Assembly (NCBI RefSeq): GCF_900544955.1
Contig: NZ_UQXD01000017.1
Location: 1-43,226 of the forward strand
Direction: 5' to 3'
Length of the DNA: 43,226 nucleotides
From: an uncultured Oscillibacter sp.
GTDB lineage: Bacteria; Bacillota; Clostridia; Oscillospirales; Oscillospiraceae
Shown here: piece after piece, positions 16,557-24,356 of the stretch
How the letters are laid out: the number at the start of each line of letters is the position of its first letter
Position numbering within the stretch: position 1 is the stretch's first letter
Made by a program: the position numbers and the translations under genes
Notes under the pieces: generated by a model
The model's input: only the letters and a program-made list of their open reading frames with translations
Told to the model about the DNA's origin: nothing
The model's database searches: none

Positions 16557-17056
16557 GCCTCTCCCTCCTCTTCTCCCTGTTTTTTGCCGCCGAACTCCCG
16601 GTATGCGCCAAAGAGCATGCTGAGAATCATCAGCACGCCGCCCACGGGCACCACCAGATAGGCGATCCCATAGGGCAGGCGCAGCAGGTTGGTGACCTTC
16701 CCGGTGGAGACCAGCTGGTTGTAGTAGGTCAGCTCCTGGACGAACAGATACCCCAGGATCACCAGCTGCAGCAGCACGTCGAACCGCTCCACCAGGGCGC
16801 CCAGCTTTTTGGGCAGGGCGTCCACCACAATCTCAATGGCGATGTGGGAGCCCGCCCGGAAGGCGGCGCTGCCCCCCAGGAACACCACCCACAAAAACAG
16901 CAGCATCTGCACCTCTTCCTGCCAGGTGATGGGGCTGCGGAAGATATACCGCTTCAAAACGCCCACAAACGTCAGGACAATCAGGGCCACCATCATCACG
17001 CAGGCGATGGTGACGTCCAGATTGCCCAGGATTTTCATGCCTTTTTTCTCTCGCAT
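16553..17056 (-). CDS. dctQ: TRAP transporter small permease (DctQ)
   Basis: A 167-residue protein with four hydrophobic segments and the DctQ landmarks FVGVLKRYIFRSPITWQEEV, FLWVVFLGGSAAFRAGSHIAIEI and VPVGGVLMIL. It partners DctM in the membrane. The ATG follows AAGGAGAGG. The short basic N-terminus (MREKKGMK) precedes the first membrane segment; a second ATG at residue 7 is a possible alternative. It overlaps dctM by 4 bp and begins about 41 bp after the enolase-superfamily gene. Confidence 0.94.
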   Translation of the reverse strand: MREKKGMKILGNLDVTIACVMMVALIVLTFVGVLKRYIFRSPITWQEEVQMLLFLWVVFLGGSAAFRAGSHIAIEIVVDALPKKLGALVERFDVLLQLVILGYLFVQELTYYNQLVSTGKVTNLLRLPYGIAYLVVPVGGVLMILSMLFGAYREFGGKKQGEEEGEA

Positions 17057-17097
17057 GGTTTCCTCTCCTTCTTCTTCATGCTTGGAGCCCGCTCCGC

Positions 17098-18333
17098 TCA
17101 GTCCGCGAAATCACTGCTGCTGCCGGGGGTCTGGGGCACCGCGTAGTAGCCGTCCTTCAGTTCCACCGGGTTTTGGAAGTACTGCCGCAGATGGGGGATG
17201 GCCTCCAGGAACAGATTGGGATGTCCCACCGCAATGTGATTGAACAGCACCAGGTGCTGATGAATCTGGCCCATGTCGCCCACGTGGGGAATCACCGGCA
17301 CGCCGAACTTCCGGGACATCAGGCTGATGAGGATGAACTCGGAGATGCCGCCCACCCGGACGGCGTCCACCTGGTTGATGTCCATGGCGCCCGCCTGCAG
17401 ATAGTTCTTGAAGATCACCTTATTGGGCACATGCTCGCCCAGGGCGATGCGGATGGGATGGAAGGCCCGCCGCAGCGTCTGGTGGGCCAGCACGTCGTCC
17501 GGGTCCGTGGGCTCCTCCACCCAGTAGGGGTTGATGTCCCGCAGCCGGTCGATGACCTTCAGCGCCTTGTGCAGCGTCCACTGCTGGTTGGCGTCCACCA
17601 TGATGGTGGCGGCGTCCCCGGCGGTCTGCCGGATCAGAGCCGCCCGGCGGATGTCCCGCTCCGGGTCTGCGGAGCCCACCTTCAGCTTCATGGCGGTAAA
17701 GCCCTTTTCCAGCGCCCGCTTCGTGTTCTCCACCACCAGCTCGTCGGCGTAGTTGAACCAGCCCACGGAGGTGTCGTAACCGCGGTAGCCGGTGCGCAGC
17801 ACCGTCTCCCGCTCCTCCCGGCCCTGCCAGCCGTCTTGCAGGATCTCCAGGGCCTCCTCCTTGGTGAGCACGTCCTCCACGTACCGGAAGTCCAGTAGGG
17901 GGATGATCTCCTCCGGCTTCAGGCCGATCAGCAGCTTCCACAGGGGCACCCCCTCCGCCTTGGCCCACAGGTCAAAGCAGGCGTTGGTGATGCTGGACAG
18001 CGCCAGATGAACCACGCCCTTGTGGGGGCCCAGCCAGCGGTAGCAGGGGGAGTCCGTGATCTCGGCGAACACCTGGCCGTAGCCCGCCATCAGCTCGTGA
18101 ATCTCCCGGCCCACCAGAGCCTCGCTCAGGTACCCGATGGCCTTGCAGACCAGGTCGTTGCCGCTGCCCAGGGTGAAGGCCAGGCCCACGCCGTCCAGGG
18201 GCGTGTCCGTTTTCAGGCGGCATACCGCGTAGGCGTAGACGGGAACGGTGTGCACCGCGTCGGAGCCGGCGCCGTTTTCCAGGGGAAAGCGGCGGTCCTC
18301 CATCTCCACGGCTGTGATATGAATGGGTCTCAT
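17098..18333 (-). CDS. L-fuconate dehydratase-like enzyme (enolase superfamily, mandelate racemase group)
   Basis: A 411-residue enzyme very like L-fuconate dehydratase in the order of its motifs: RRFPLENGAGSDAVHTVP, FTLGSGND, YRWLGPHKGVVHLALSSITNA, DFRYVEDVLT and TSVGWFNYADE. Counting from an ATG two codons upstream, the catalytic set is Lys218/Lys220 (AMKLKVG), metal ligands Asp249, Glu275 and Glu302, then Asp325, His352 and Glu379. These positions are almost those of the characterised Xanthomonas enzyme. The reaction would be dehydration of L-fuconate or a related acid sugar to a 2-keto-3-deoxy acid. It ends about 30 residues early compared with that enzyme. ATGs at 18339 and 18333 both occur; the GGAGG is better spaced for 18333. 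It lies between dctP and dctQM, so the transporter probably carries its substrate. Confidence 0.9.
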   Translation of the reverse strand: MRPIHITAVEMEDRRFPLENGAGSDAVHTVPVYAYAVCRLKTDTPLDGVGLAFTLGSGNDLVCKAIGYLSEALVGREIHELMAGYGQVFAEITDSPCYRWLGPHKGVVHLALSSITNACFDLWAKAEGVPLWKLLIGLKPEEIIPLLDFRYVEDVLTKEEALEILQDGWQGREERETVLRTGYRGYDTSVGWFNYADELVVENTKRALEKGFTAMKLKVGSADPERDIRRAALIRQTAGDAATIMVDANQQWTLHKALKVIDRLRDINPYWVEEPTDPDDVLAHQTLRRAFHPIRIALGEHVPNKVIFKNYLQAGAMDINQVDAVRVGGISEFILISLMSRKFGVPVIPHVGDMGQIHQHLVLFNHIAVGHPNLFLEAIPHLRQYFQNPVELKDGYYAVPQTPGSSSDFAD

Positions 18334-18379
18334 CAGCATCTTCCTCCCCTCCGGACGGCGGGCGCCGCCCGGAATATGA

Positions 18380-18413
18380 ATGCGGGGACAAATCCATTGA
18401 CTTGTCCCCGCAT
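18380..18413 (-). other. intercistronic hairpin after dctP
   Basis: ATGCGGGGACAA (18380-18391) pairs exactly with TTGTCCCCGCAT (18402-18413). No T-run follows. Such stems after a solute-receptor gene often protect its mRNA and set a higher dctP:dctQM ratio. A second GC-rich repeat follows at 18350-18371. Confidence 0.55.
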
Positions 18414-18450
18414 CTCAGACGTCATTTTAGTTGCTATGCGTGTTTGGGCC

Positions 18451-19518
18451 TTACTGCATAATCTCGCGAACCATGTCGTACAGGCCGTCGCGCCAGGCGC
18501 CGGTGACGTCGGGATCGCTGTAGATCGCGGAGGCGGCGTCGGCAAACTTGGCCCGCTCCTCCTCAGACAGCTCGATGATCTCCACGCCGTTGCTCTCCAT
18601 GTCCGCCACGTACTGGGCCAGCATCTCGTCCTGCTTCTCATTCTGGTACAGGCCGGCCTCGTCGCCCGCCTCGGTCAGAACCTTCTGCTGCTCGGGGGTC
18701 AGGCTCTGGAAGAAGCTCTCGCTGCAAACCCACTGGGTGGGCATCTTCACGTGGGAGGTCAGGGTGATGTACTTGGCAACCTCATAGTAGGACTGGCCGT
18801 ACAGCGTGGCCATGGGGTTCTCCATGCCGTCGATGGTGCCCTGCTGGGTGGCGGTGTACACATCGTTCAGCGCCATGGCGGTGGGGGCGGCGCCCATGGC
18901 CTCAAAGGCTCTCATGTAGCTGGTGGTGTTGGGGGTGCGGAGAATCAGGCCCTTCATGTCCTCAATGCTGCGGACGGGGCGGGTGGTCATGATGTTGCGC
19001 TCGCCGTAGGCCCAGTTGGCGGTGAGGACCCGCAGGCCGTTCTGGGCCAGCAGCTCCACCTGCTCGTCGTACCAGTCGCTCTCCAGCAGCTTCCAGGCCT
19101 GGTCCCAGGTGTCATAGATGTAGGGGGCGGAGGTGATGGCCAGCTCCGGCGCGCCGTAGTCCGCCCAGAAGGAGCCGTCGCCCAGGGTGATGACGGGCTC
19201 GCCCATCTGCATCTGGTCCAGCAGATCGGTCTTGGAGCCCAGCTGGCCGGAGTGGAAAATCTCGGCCTTCATGGTGCCGCCGCTCTTCTCCTCGATCAGG
19301 CGGGCCCACTCGTTGCAGGCCAGGTCGGTGGGCTCGCCGGGGAAGTTCTCATAGGCGATCTGCACCACGATGGGCTCCGCGGCGGGGGGCTCCGCGGGAG
19401 TCTGCTGCTGCTGTCCCTCCGCGGGAGGGGTCTCCTCCTTTTTGGACCCGCAGGCGGTCAGCCCGAACAACGTGGCGCCAACCATCAAAACCGCAAGAAA
19501 CCTCTTCATCTTCTTCAT
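18451..19518 (-). CDS. dctP: TRAP transporter solute-binding lipoprotein (DctP)
   Basis: A 355-residue secreted receptor. The N-terminus is a lipoprotein signal, KRFLAVLMVGATLFGLTACG, with lipid-anchored Cys23, followed by a Q/P/E-rich linker to about residue 50. The body has DctP landmarks: FHSGQLGSKTDLLDQMQMGE, the carboxylate-binding Arg region LILRTPNTTSYMRAFEAMGA, and LNDVYTATQQGTIDGMENP. It delivers the ligand to DctQM. The ligand is probably an acid sugar, given the adjacent fuconate-dehydratase-like gene (inference). It is first in its operon, behind a promoter and a GC-rich leader, and divergent from the LacI regulator. Confidence 0.95.
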   Translation of the reverse strand: MKKMKRFLAVLMVGATLFGLTACGSKKEETPPAEGQQQQTPAEPPAAEPIVVQIAYENFPGEPTDLACNEWARLIEEKSGGTMKAEIFHSGQLGSKTDLLDQMQMGEPVITLGDGSFWADYGAPELAITSAPYIYDTWDQAWKLLESDWYDEQVELLAQNGLRVLTANWAYGERNIMTTRPVRSIEDMKGLILRTPNTTSYMRAFEAMGAAPTAMALNDVYTATQQGTIDGMENPMATLYGQSYYEVAKYITLTSHVKMPTQWVCSESFFQSLTPEQQKVLTEAGDEAGLYQNEKQDEMLAQYVADMESNGVEIIELSEEERAKFADAASAIYSDPDVTGAWRDGLYDMVREIMQ

Positions 19519-19721
19519 TGCTTCACGATCTCCTTTTCATCTTTTCGTTCAGCCGCCGCACCATGGGTGCCCGCGGAGTGAAACACGTGTTCATACACGG
19601 CGTAAAAATGGAGCGAATTGTCCCTTTCAAACTCGCCCGCATCCCCTCCGCTGTTCACTTTCTCCCCCGGCCTCCCGGCAAGGGAGGGGCCTCGGGGACT
19701 GGCCGCCGCTTTTGCAATCCC

Positions 19722-19751
19722 ATTGTACTACACGCGTCCAATTAGTGTCAA
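19722..19751 (-). promoter_or_regulatory. promoter of the dctP operon
   Basis: Minus strand: TTGACA (19746-19751), 18-bp spacer, TACAAT (19722-19727). The CAATT/AATTG inverted repeat overlaps the -35, which suits repression by the divergent LacI protein. Confidence 0.7.
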
Positions 19752-19857
19752 TTGTCCTTCTTTCTATGTTTTTTTCCTATTCTTTGTGCATTGTGTTAAA
19801 AGGCCGTTCACATTCTTCCACCCCGCCGCGGCAAAACACAAAAATTCCACAAAAGAA

Positions 19858-19885
19858 TTGACAAAGGGACGAGAATTGATAAAAT
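19858..19885 (+). promoter_or_regulatory. promoter of the LacI-type regulator
   Basis: Plus strand: TTGACA (19858-19863), 16-bp spacer, TAAAAT (19880-19885). GAATTGAT overlaps the -10 and its inverse lies in the leader, which would suit autoregulation. Confidence 0.65.
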
Positions 19886-19999
19886 GAAAGAGATTATTGT
19901 GCACAGCTGTATCAATTCGATCCCGACCGGCGCCGCCCCGCGCTCCCCCAAGCACGTTCCCGGGCCGCCCGTATCATCATCTGCAAAGGAGGACGCTGG

Positions 20000-21040
20000 G
20001 TGAACAGCTTTGAAATTGCAAAACTGGCCCACGTATCCAGGACCACGGTCTCCCGGGTCCTCAACGGGCACAGCAACGTCTCCGAGGAGACCCGCCGGCG
20101 GGTGGAGGCGGTGATCCGGGAGCACAACTACTTCCCCGATGCCGCCGCCCGGAACCTGGCGGGCAAGCAGAACAAGGTCCTGGGCCTGTTCATCATCGAC
20201 CTGGCCGCCAACCAGGACGCCTACACCATCTCCCGCTCCCAGTTTTTCTACGACTATATCGCCTACGCCATCGACATCGCCAGCCGCCACGGCTACAACC
20301 TCCTCACCCACATCGTCCACATGGACAATATGGAGGACATTGACCGGCTGTTTCAAAGCCGCACCATCACCGGCGGCATCATCATGGGCGACCACCTGGA
20401 CCAGACCGTGTTGGCCCGGTTCTCCGCCCGGGGGTACAAGCTGGTGCTGTACAACCAAATCCGGCGCAGCCCCTCCTCCAACATTCTGGTGGTAAACTAC
20501 GACAACTTCAAGTGCGGTCGCCTGGCCGGGGAGGAGCTGGTGCGCCGGGGCCACGTCAAAATCGCCCACGTCACCGGCGAGCCCAACAAGCTCTCCGTCC
20601 AGGACCGGCTGGAGGGCTTTGAGGCGGCCCTCACCGCCGCCGGCATCCCCTTCGACCGGGAGCGGAACCTGGAGTACGGCGCCTTCAACCGCCGCGCCGG
20701 CGGCTACAACGCCACCCAGCGGCTGCTGCGCCGCAGCTGGGAGGACCTGCCCACCGCCCTGTGCGCCGGCTCCGCCACCATGCTCATGGGCACCTTCGAG
20801 GCCATCCGGGACCTGGGACTGCGGATTCCGGAGGATATCTCCCTCATCGGCATCGACGAAGTGGACACCGCCCTCTACACCACGCCCCCCCTGTCCCTGG
20901 TCTCCACCTCCTGCGAGGAGATCGCCAAGGTGACGGTGGCCCGCCTCATCGAGCTGGCGGAGGAGGGCCGCGTGGACACCTACGACTATGTGATTCCCGA
21001 CGTGCGCCTGGTCCTCCGGGAGAGCATCCGCTCCCGCTGA
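20000..21040 (+). CDS. LacI-family transcriptional regulator
   Basis: A 346-residue regulator. The N-terminal LacI helix-turn-helix reads SFEIAKLAHVSRTTVSRVLN, with NVSEETRRRVEAVIREHNYFPDAAARNLAGK as the second half and hinge. A periplasmic-binding-like sensor domain follows (KVLGLFIIDL, GRLAGEELVRRGHVKIAHVTG, LIGIDEVD). The start is GTG at 20000, 7 nt after AAAGGAGG. It is divergent from the TRAP/fuconate-dehydratase operon and convergent with the gluconate 5-dehydrogenase operon, so it probably represses sugar-acid uptake until a pathway intermediate binds. A bidirectional terminator follows its stop. Confidence 0.95.
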   Translation: MNSFEIAKLAHVSRTTVSRVLNGHSNVSEETRRRVEAVIREHNYFPDAAARNLAGKQNKVLGLFIIDLAANQDAYTISRSQFFYDYIAYAIDIASRHGYNLLTHIVHMDNMEDIDRLFQSRTITGGIIMGDHLDQTVLARFSARGYKLVLYNQIRRSPSSNILVVNYDNFKCGRLAGEELVRRGHVKIAHVTGEPNKLSVQDRLEGFEAALTAAGIPFDRERNLEYGAFNRRAGGYNATQRLLRRSWEDLPTALCAGSATMLMGTFEAIRDLGLRIPEDISLIGIDEVDTALYTTPPLSLVSTSCEEIAKVTVARLIELAEEGRVDTYDYVIPDVRLVLRESIRSR

Positions 21041-21052
21041 TCCCGCCGCCGC

Positions 21053-21089
21053 AAAAAAAGGCCGCCCTCCCGCAGGAGGGCGGCCTTTT
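21053..21089. terminator. bidirectional terminator
   Basis: A perfect 11-bp stem (21060-21070 / 21075-21085, loop CGCA) is flanked by A7 and T4. It ends both the LacI-type gene and the convergent SDR operon. Confidence 0.85.
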
Positions 21090-21098
21090 CTCTCACAT

Positions 21099-21911
21099 TC
21101 AGGGCTGCTTGCCGATGTAGGCCAGCACGCCGCCGTCCACGTACAGCACGTGGCCGTTGACGAAGTTGGACGCATCGGAGGCCAGGAAGATGGCGGGACC
21201 CATCAGATCCTCCGCCAGGCCCCAGCGGCCGGCGGGGGTCCGGCCCACGATGAACTGGTCGAAGGGATGGCGGCTGCCGTCCGCCTGCCGCTCCCGCAGG
21301 GGGGCGGTCTGCTGGGTGGCGATGTACCCGGGGCCGATGCCGTTGCACTGGATGTTCTGGCCGCCGAACTCGGAGCAGATGTTCCGGGTCAGCAGCTTCA
21401 GCCCGCCCTTGGCCGCCGCGTAGGCGGACACGGTCTCTCTCCCCAGCTCGCTGAGGACGGAGCAGACGTTGATGATCTTGCCGTGTCCCCGCTGGATCAT
21501 GCCGGGCAGCACGGCCTTGGCCATGATGTAGGGAGCCACCAGGTCCACGTCCACCACCCGGCGGAAGTCCTCCACCTTCATCTCGCACATGGGGATGCGC
21601 TTGATGATGCCGGCGTTGTTCACCAGGATGTCCACCGGCGCCACTTCCCTCTCAACAGTGGCCACCAGCTCCTGGGCCTTCTCCTCATCCGTCACGTCGC
21701 TGGCAAAGCCCTTGACGTCGGTGATGCCCTCCGCCGCGTAGGCGGCCAGGGCCTTTTCCACAGACGCCTCGCTGGTGGCGCAGAAGGCCACCTTCGCCCC
21801 GGCGGCGTGAAGGGCCGTGGCGATGGCAAAGCCGATGCCGTAGCACGCGCCCGTCACCAGGGCGGTCTTTCCCTCCAGGGAGAACTGGTTCATGATCTCG
21901 CTGCTCGTCAT
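21099..21911 (-). CDS. gluconate 5-dehydrogenase (SDR family)
   Basis: A 270-residue short-chain dehydrogenase that matches the gluconate 5-dehydrogenase family closely. It has the NAD(P) site TGACYGIG, NNAGIIKRIPM, and the catalytic Ser-Tyr-Lys in CSVLSELGRETVSAYAAAKG. The family-specific IQCNGIGPGYIATQQTAPLR, RHPFDQFI and VDGGVLAYIGKQP are also present. It interconverts gluconate and 5-ketogluconate in the cytoplasm, and related sugar acids are possible. It is second of a two-gene minus-strand unit, 22 bp after the other SDR, behind GAGAGGAG. The ketogluconate role fits the TRAP and fuconate-dehydratase-like genes next door. Relatives acting on 2-keto-3-deoxygluconate are a less likely alternative. 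Confidence 0.92.
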   Translation of the reverse strand: MTSSEIMNQFSLEGKTALVTGACYGIGFAIATALHAAGAKVAFCATSEASVEKALAAYAAEGITDVKGFASDVTDEEKAQELVATVEREVAPVDILVNNAGIIKRIPMCEMKVEDFRRVVDVDLVAPYIMAKAVLPGMIQRGHGKIINVCSVLSELGRETVSAYAAAKGGLKLLTRNICSEFGGQNIQCNGIGPGYIATQQTAPLRERQADGSRHPFDQFIVGRTPAGRWGLAEDLMGPAIFLASDASNFVNGHVLYVDGGVLAYIGKQP

Positions 21912-21933
21912 TGTTCGATCTCCTCTCTGATTT

Positions 21934-22722
21934 TCAGTGCATCACACGGCCGCCGGTGATGTTGATGGCCTGGCCGGTCATGTTGTCGGCAAAGTCGGAG
22001 GACAGGTAGACAAACATGTGGGCGATGTCCTCCATGGTCTGGGCCCGCTTCAGGGGAATGTTCTCCAGCCGGGAGGCGAAATACGCCTCCGGATCGCCGC
22101 CCTGACGGCGGATGTCCTCCAGGGCCCGCTCCCAGATGTTGGTCCGCACAATGCCGGGACACACGCAGTTGACATTGATGTTGAAGGGGGCGGCGTACTG
22201 GGCGATGGCCTGGGTCATGCCGGTGACGCCGAACTTGGAGGTGGTGTAGGCCACGTTGGTGGGGAAGCCGTACTTGCCGGACTGGGAGCACATGTTCACA
22301 ATCTTGCCCGCCTTGTTGGGCAGCATCACCTTCAGCACCGCCTGGTTGACGAAGAAGGTGCCCTTGGTGTTGATGTTCAGCTGCTTGTCGTAGTCCTCCT
22401 CCGTGGCCTCCAGGAAGTCCACCGCGCCGAAGACGCCGGCCACATGGTTCAGGATGTCGATGCGGCCGAAGGCCTCCACCGCCGCCGCCACCATGGCGTC
22501 GATCTCCGCCTTCACTGTCACGTTGCACTTGTTGGAAACCGCCTTGACACCGTACCGCTCCGCAATCTCGGCGGCCACCGCCGCGGCGGCCTCGCCGTCC
22601 ATGTCGGACACCATCACGTTCGCGCCGGCCTCCGCCAGCATCAGGGCCGTGCAGCGCCCCATCCCGCCGCCGCCGCCGGTGACGATGGCGTTCTTGCCCT
22701 CCAGAGAAATCGCAACTCCCAC
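21934..22722 (-). CDS. SDR family oxidoreductase (sugar-acid dehydrogenase candidate)
   Basis: A 262-residue short-chain dehydrogenase. It shows the dinucleotide site TGGGGGMG (Gly-rich), DILNHVAGVFG in place of the usual NNAG, and catalytic Ser/Tyr/Lys in MCSQSGKYGFPTNVAYTTSK. It ends MTGQAINITGGRVMH. The start is a GTG at 22722, 9 nt after AAGGAAGGA; longer upstream readings run through the promoter and are rejected. It precedes gluconate 5-dehydrogenase by 22 bp. The substrate is not evident. In this context the dehydrogenase of a 2-keto-3-deoxy acid (the step after fuconate dehydratase) is attractive, but this is inference. Confidence 0.9.
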   Translation of the reverse strand: MGVAISLEGKNAIVTGGGGGMGRCTALMLAEAGANVMVSDMDGEAAAAVAAEIAERYGVKAVSNKCNVTVKAEIDAMVAAAVEAFGRIDILNHVAGVFGAVDFLEATEEDYDKQLNINTKGTFFVNQAVLKVMLPNKAGKIVNMCSQSGKYGFPTNVAYTTSKFGVTGMTQAIAQYAAPFNINVNCVCPGIVRTNIWERALEDIRRQGGDPEAYFASRLENIPLKRAQTMEDIAHMFVYLSSDFADNMTGQAINITGGRVMH

Positions 22723-22866
22723 TGTAAAACATCCTTCCTTTTTTAGAGTGTTCAGAGGCGGAGTAAACACGTGACCACCCAAAACTGCCCGCTTCCGCCG
22801 CCACGGCCTCCTCCTTCCCCGCAAACCGCCTGGAATCCTGGCGCGGGGCGTGCTCTTTTCCCTTTC

Positions 22867-22895
22867 AATATAGCACAGGGCCAACGAATGTGCAA
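22867..22895 (-). promoter_or_regulatory. promoter of the two-gene SDR operon
   Basis: Minus strand: TTGCAC (22890-22895), 17-bp spacer, TATATT (22867-22872). The leader of about 140 nt carries AAACACGTG (22765-22773), also present in the dctP leader. Confidence 0.65.
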
Positions 22896-22912
22896 GGAAA
22901 TCTTACACGCGT

Positions 22913-24253
22913 TCACTCCTTATTTTTCGGCCCGGTGAGGCCAGCCTCGTCCGGCAGCGTGATCCGCATGACCCGGGCGGGACGGCCCTTTCCGGCGGTC
23001 TGCTTGCCCACGGTGGTGACGCAGCCCGCCTCCTCCAGCCGGGATACCAGGCGGTTGACGCTGCGGGGGGTGATGTGCAGGCGGCGGGAGAGCTGTTCGG
23101 AGGTGACGGCCCCGCCGTCCCTGTCCAGGGCGGCGGCCAGCTTCCGCAGCGTGGCGGCACTGAGCCCGGTCTCCCGGGCCAGGCGCTGGAGGCCGTAGGC
23201 CGCGGTGTTCTCCCCGTCCCAGGACGCCGGCAGTCCGGAGATGGCCTGCTCGCTCTCCACCAGATAGGATGCGCCGGAGCGGTCTGCGATGGCGTGGTTC
23301 AGGGCCATGGCCGCCCGGGACTTGGTCTCCAGCAGGGTGTTGCCGATGCCGATGCCCAGCCACACCTGGTACTGGGGGGCCCGGCGGCCGAACTGGAGGA
23401 GCTTGGCGTGCTCGTGGTTTTTCAAAAACGCGTTTTCCAGCATCCGCCGGGTGGTGACGATGAAAAAGTGGTCCACGCCAGCGTCGAACACCGCCGCCTC
23501 CAGACGCTGGGCGATGGTGTAGATGCGCTCTTTGAACGCATTTTGGTACCGCATCTTCTCCCACTCCCGGAGCACCAGGTCCCGCTCGTCGTCGAACACG
23601 TAGTCGAAGTGGATGGCGATGATGGCCAGGCGGCCCCGGTTTTCGGCGGCGGAGAGGTTCAGCAGCTGGAGGTGGTAAATCTGCTCCTTCACCACCTCCT
23701 TGGCCGGATACACCCGGATACAGGGGATGCCCTCCGCCAGCAGGGGTTCGTGGATGTGCTCCATGCTGGTGATGCACACGGAGACCCGCCCCTCCCGGTA
23801 GCAGGCCCGGTGGAACTCCAGGAGCTTTCGCTCAAAGTCGTAGGTCTCCTCGTCGTAGGGCGCCCGGAGAATCTCCGTCCCCCGGAGGCCGCTCCCCTCC
23901 AGCACCTCCCGCAAAAGCTCCACTTCATAGCGGTCCACACTGATGGCCCGCAGGTCGCTGTGGTGGACCACCGCCGCCTCAAACAGGGCTTGAAAGGCGG
24001 AGGTCCGGTTGTGGGGCAGGTGGTTCCAGGGGATGGTGGGGGTCAGCCGCTTGCGGGCGTAGGCGTAGTTGGTGGGGCCGGTGAAGAGCAGGGCGTCCAC
24101 CTCCCGCTCGTTTTGAAAGGCCTCCGCAATGGCGGCGGACTCCTCGAAAAACGCCGAGCAACGCAGCACCAGCTGCACGTCCGGCAGCTCCTCCTCCGCC
24201 ACCTGGCGGATCACCGCCGCCGTGGTCTCCGGCCCGATGACGCCGATTTTCAT
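22913..24253 (-). CDS. unusual three-part transcriptional regulator (PrpR-N-like sensor, degenerate cyclase-like middle, winged helix)
   Basis: A 446-residue protein of a type I do not recognise by name. The N-terminus (about 1-190) starts MKIGVIGPETTAAVIRQVAE and contains DALLFTGPTNYAYA and CITSMEHI, resembling periplasmic-binding-like sensor domains such as PrpR-N. The middle (about 200-350; IIAIHFDYVFDD, HFFIVTTRRML, YQVWLGIGIGNTLLETKSRA) recalls nucleotidyl-cyclase/GGDEF-like folds but has no GGDEF motif. The C-terminus is a winged helix-turn-helix: LARETGLSAATLRKLAAAL and SEQLSRRLHITPRSVNRLVS. It probably senses a ligand and controls the divergent M20/transporter/gamma-glutamyltransferase genes and itself. 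The ATG at 24253 follows AAAAAGGAGG; a longer upstream reading would run through the shared promoter. Confidence 0.85.
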   Translation of the reverse strand: MKIGVIGPETTAAVIRQVAEEELPDVQLVLRCSAFFEESAAIAEAFQNEREVDALLFTGPTNYAYARKRLTPTIPWNHLPHNRTSAFQALFEAAVVHHSDLRAISVDRYEVELLREVLEGSGLRGTEILRAPYDEETYDFERKLLEFHRACYREGRVSVCITSMEHIHEPLLAEGIPCIRVYPAKEVVKEQIYHLQLLNLSAAENRGRLAIIAIHFDYVFDDERDLVLREWEKMRYQNAFKERIYTIAQRLEAAVFDAGVDHFFIVTTRRMLENAFLKNHEHAKLLQFGRRAPQYQVWLGIGIGNTLLETKSRAAMALNHAIADRSGASYLVESEQAISGLPASWDGENTAAYGLQRLARETGLSAATLRKLAAALDRDGGAVTSEQLSRRLHITPRSVNRLVSRLEEAGCVTTVGKQTAGKGRPARVMRITLPDEAGLTGPKNKE

Positions 24254-24287
24254 GGTCTGCCGCCTCCTTTTTCCATTAAAGACACTG

Positions 24288-24299
24288 CGAAATATTTCG
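24288..24299. promoter_or_regulatory. 12-bp palindrome at the regulator's transcription start
   Basis: CGAAATATTTCG is perfectly symmetric. It lies just downstream of the minus-strand -10 (24306-24311), where a bound protein would block the regulator's own transcription. Confidence 0.45.
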
Positions 24300-24305
24300 G
24301 ACACT

Positions 24306-24356
24306 ATTTTACACCTATTAAGGACTCTTTGCAAATGGTACTTTAAATCATATATT
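24306..24356. promoter_or_regulatory. back-to-back divergent promoters sharing one -35 hexamer
   Basis: TTGCAA (24329-24334) is its own reverse complement. Rightward it has a TATATT -10 (24351-24356) at 16 bp, driving the M20 peptidase. Leftward it has TAAAAT (24306-24311 read on the minus strand) at 17 bp, driving the regulator. Both -10 elements are good matches, so the two polymerases would compete for one site. Confidence 0.6.

Larger units (their letters stand above)
19519..19999. promoter_or_regulatory. divergent regulatory region between dctP and the LacI regulator
   Basis: No gene is seen in these 481 bp. It contains both promoters (listed separately) and a GC-rich leader hairpin of dctP (arms 19664-19676 and 19682-19697). 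AATTGA-type repeats are clustered: GAATTGTC at 19615, CAATT-6-AATTG at 19739-19754 over the dctP -35, GAATTGAC at 19855 over the lacI-type -35, and the inverted pair GAATTGAT (19873-19880) / ATCAATTC (19911-19918). These are candidate operators for the LacI protein. AAACACGTG at 19581 recurs before the SDR gene (22765). Confidence 0.6.

Noticed and set aside
19664..19697. Riboswitch in the dctP leader
   Set aside because: Only a simple GC-rich hairpin is seen, with no conserved aptamer core I recognise and no following T-run.
22723..22884. Longer N-terminus for the SDR gene at 21934
   Set aside because: The added residues are basic and non-homologous and overlap the leader and the -10; the GTG at 22722 has a ribosome site and gives the normal SDR start.
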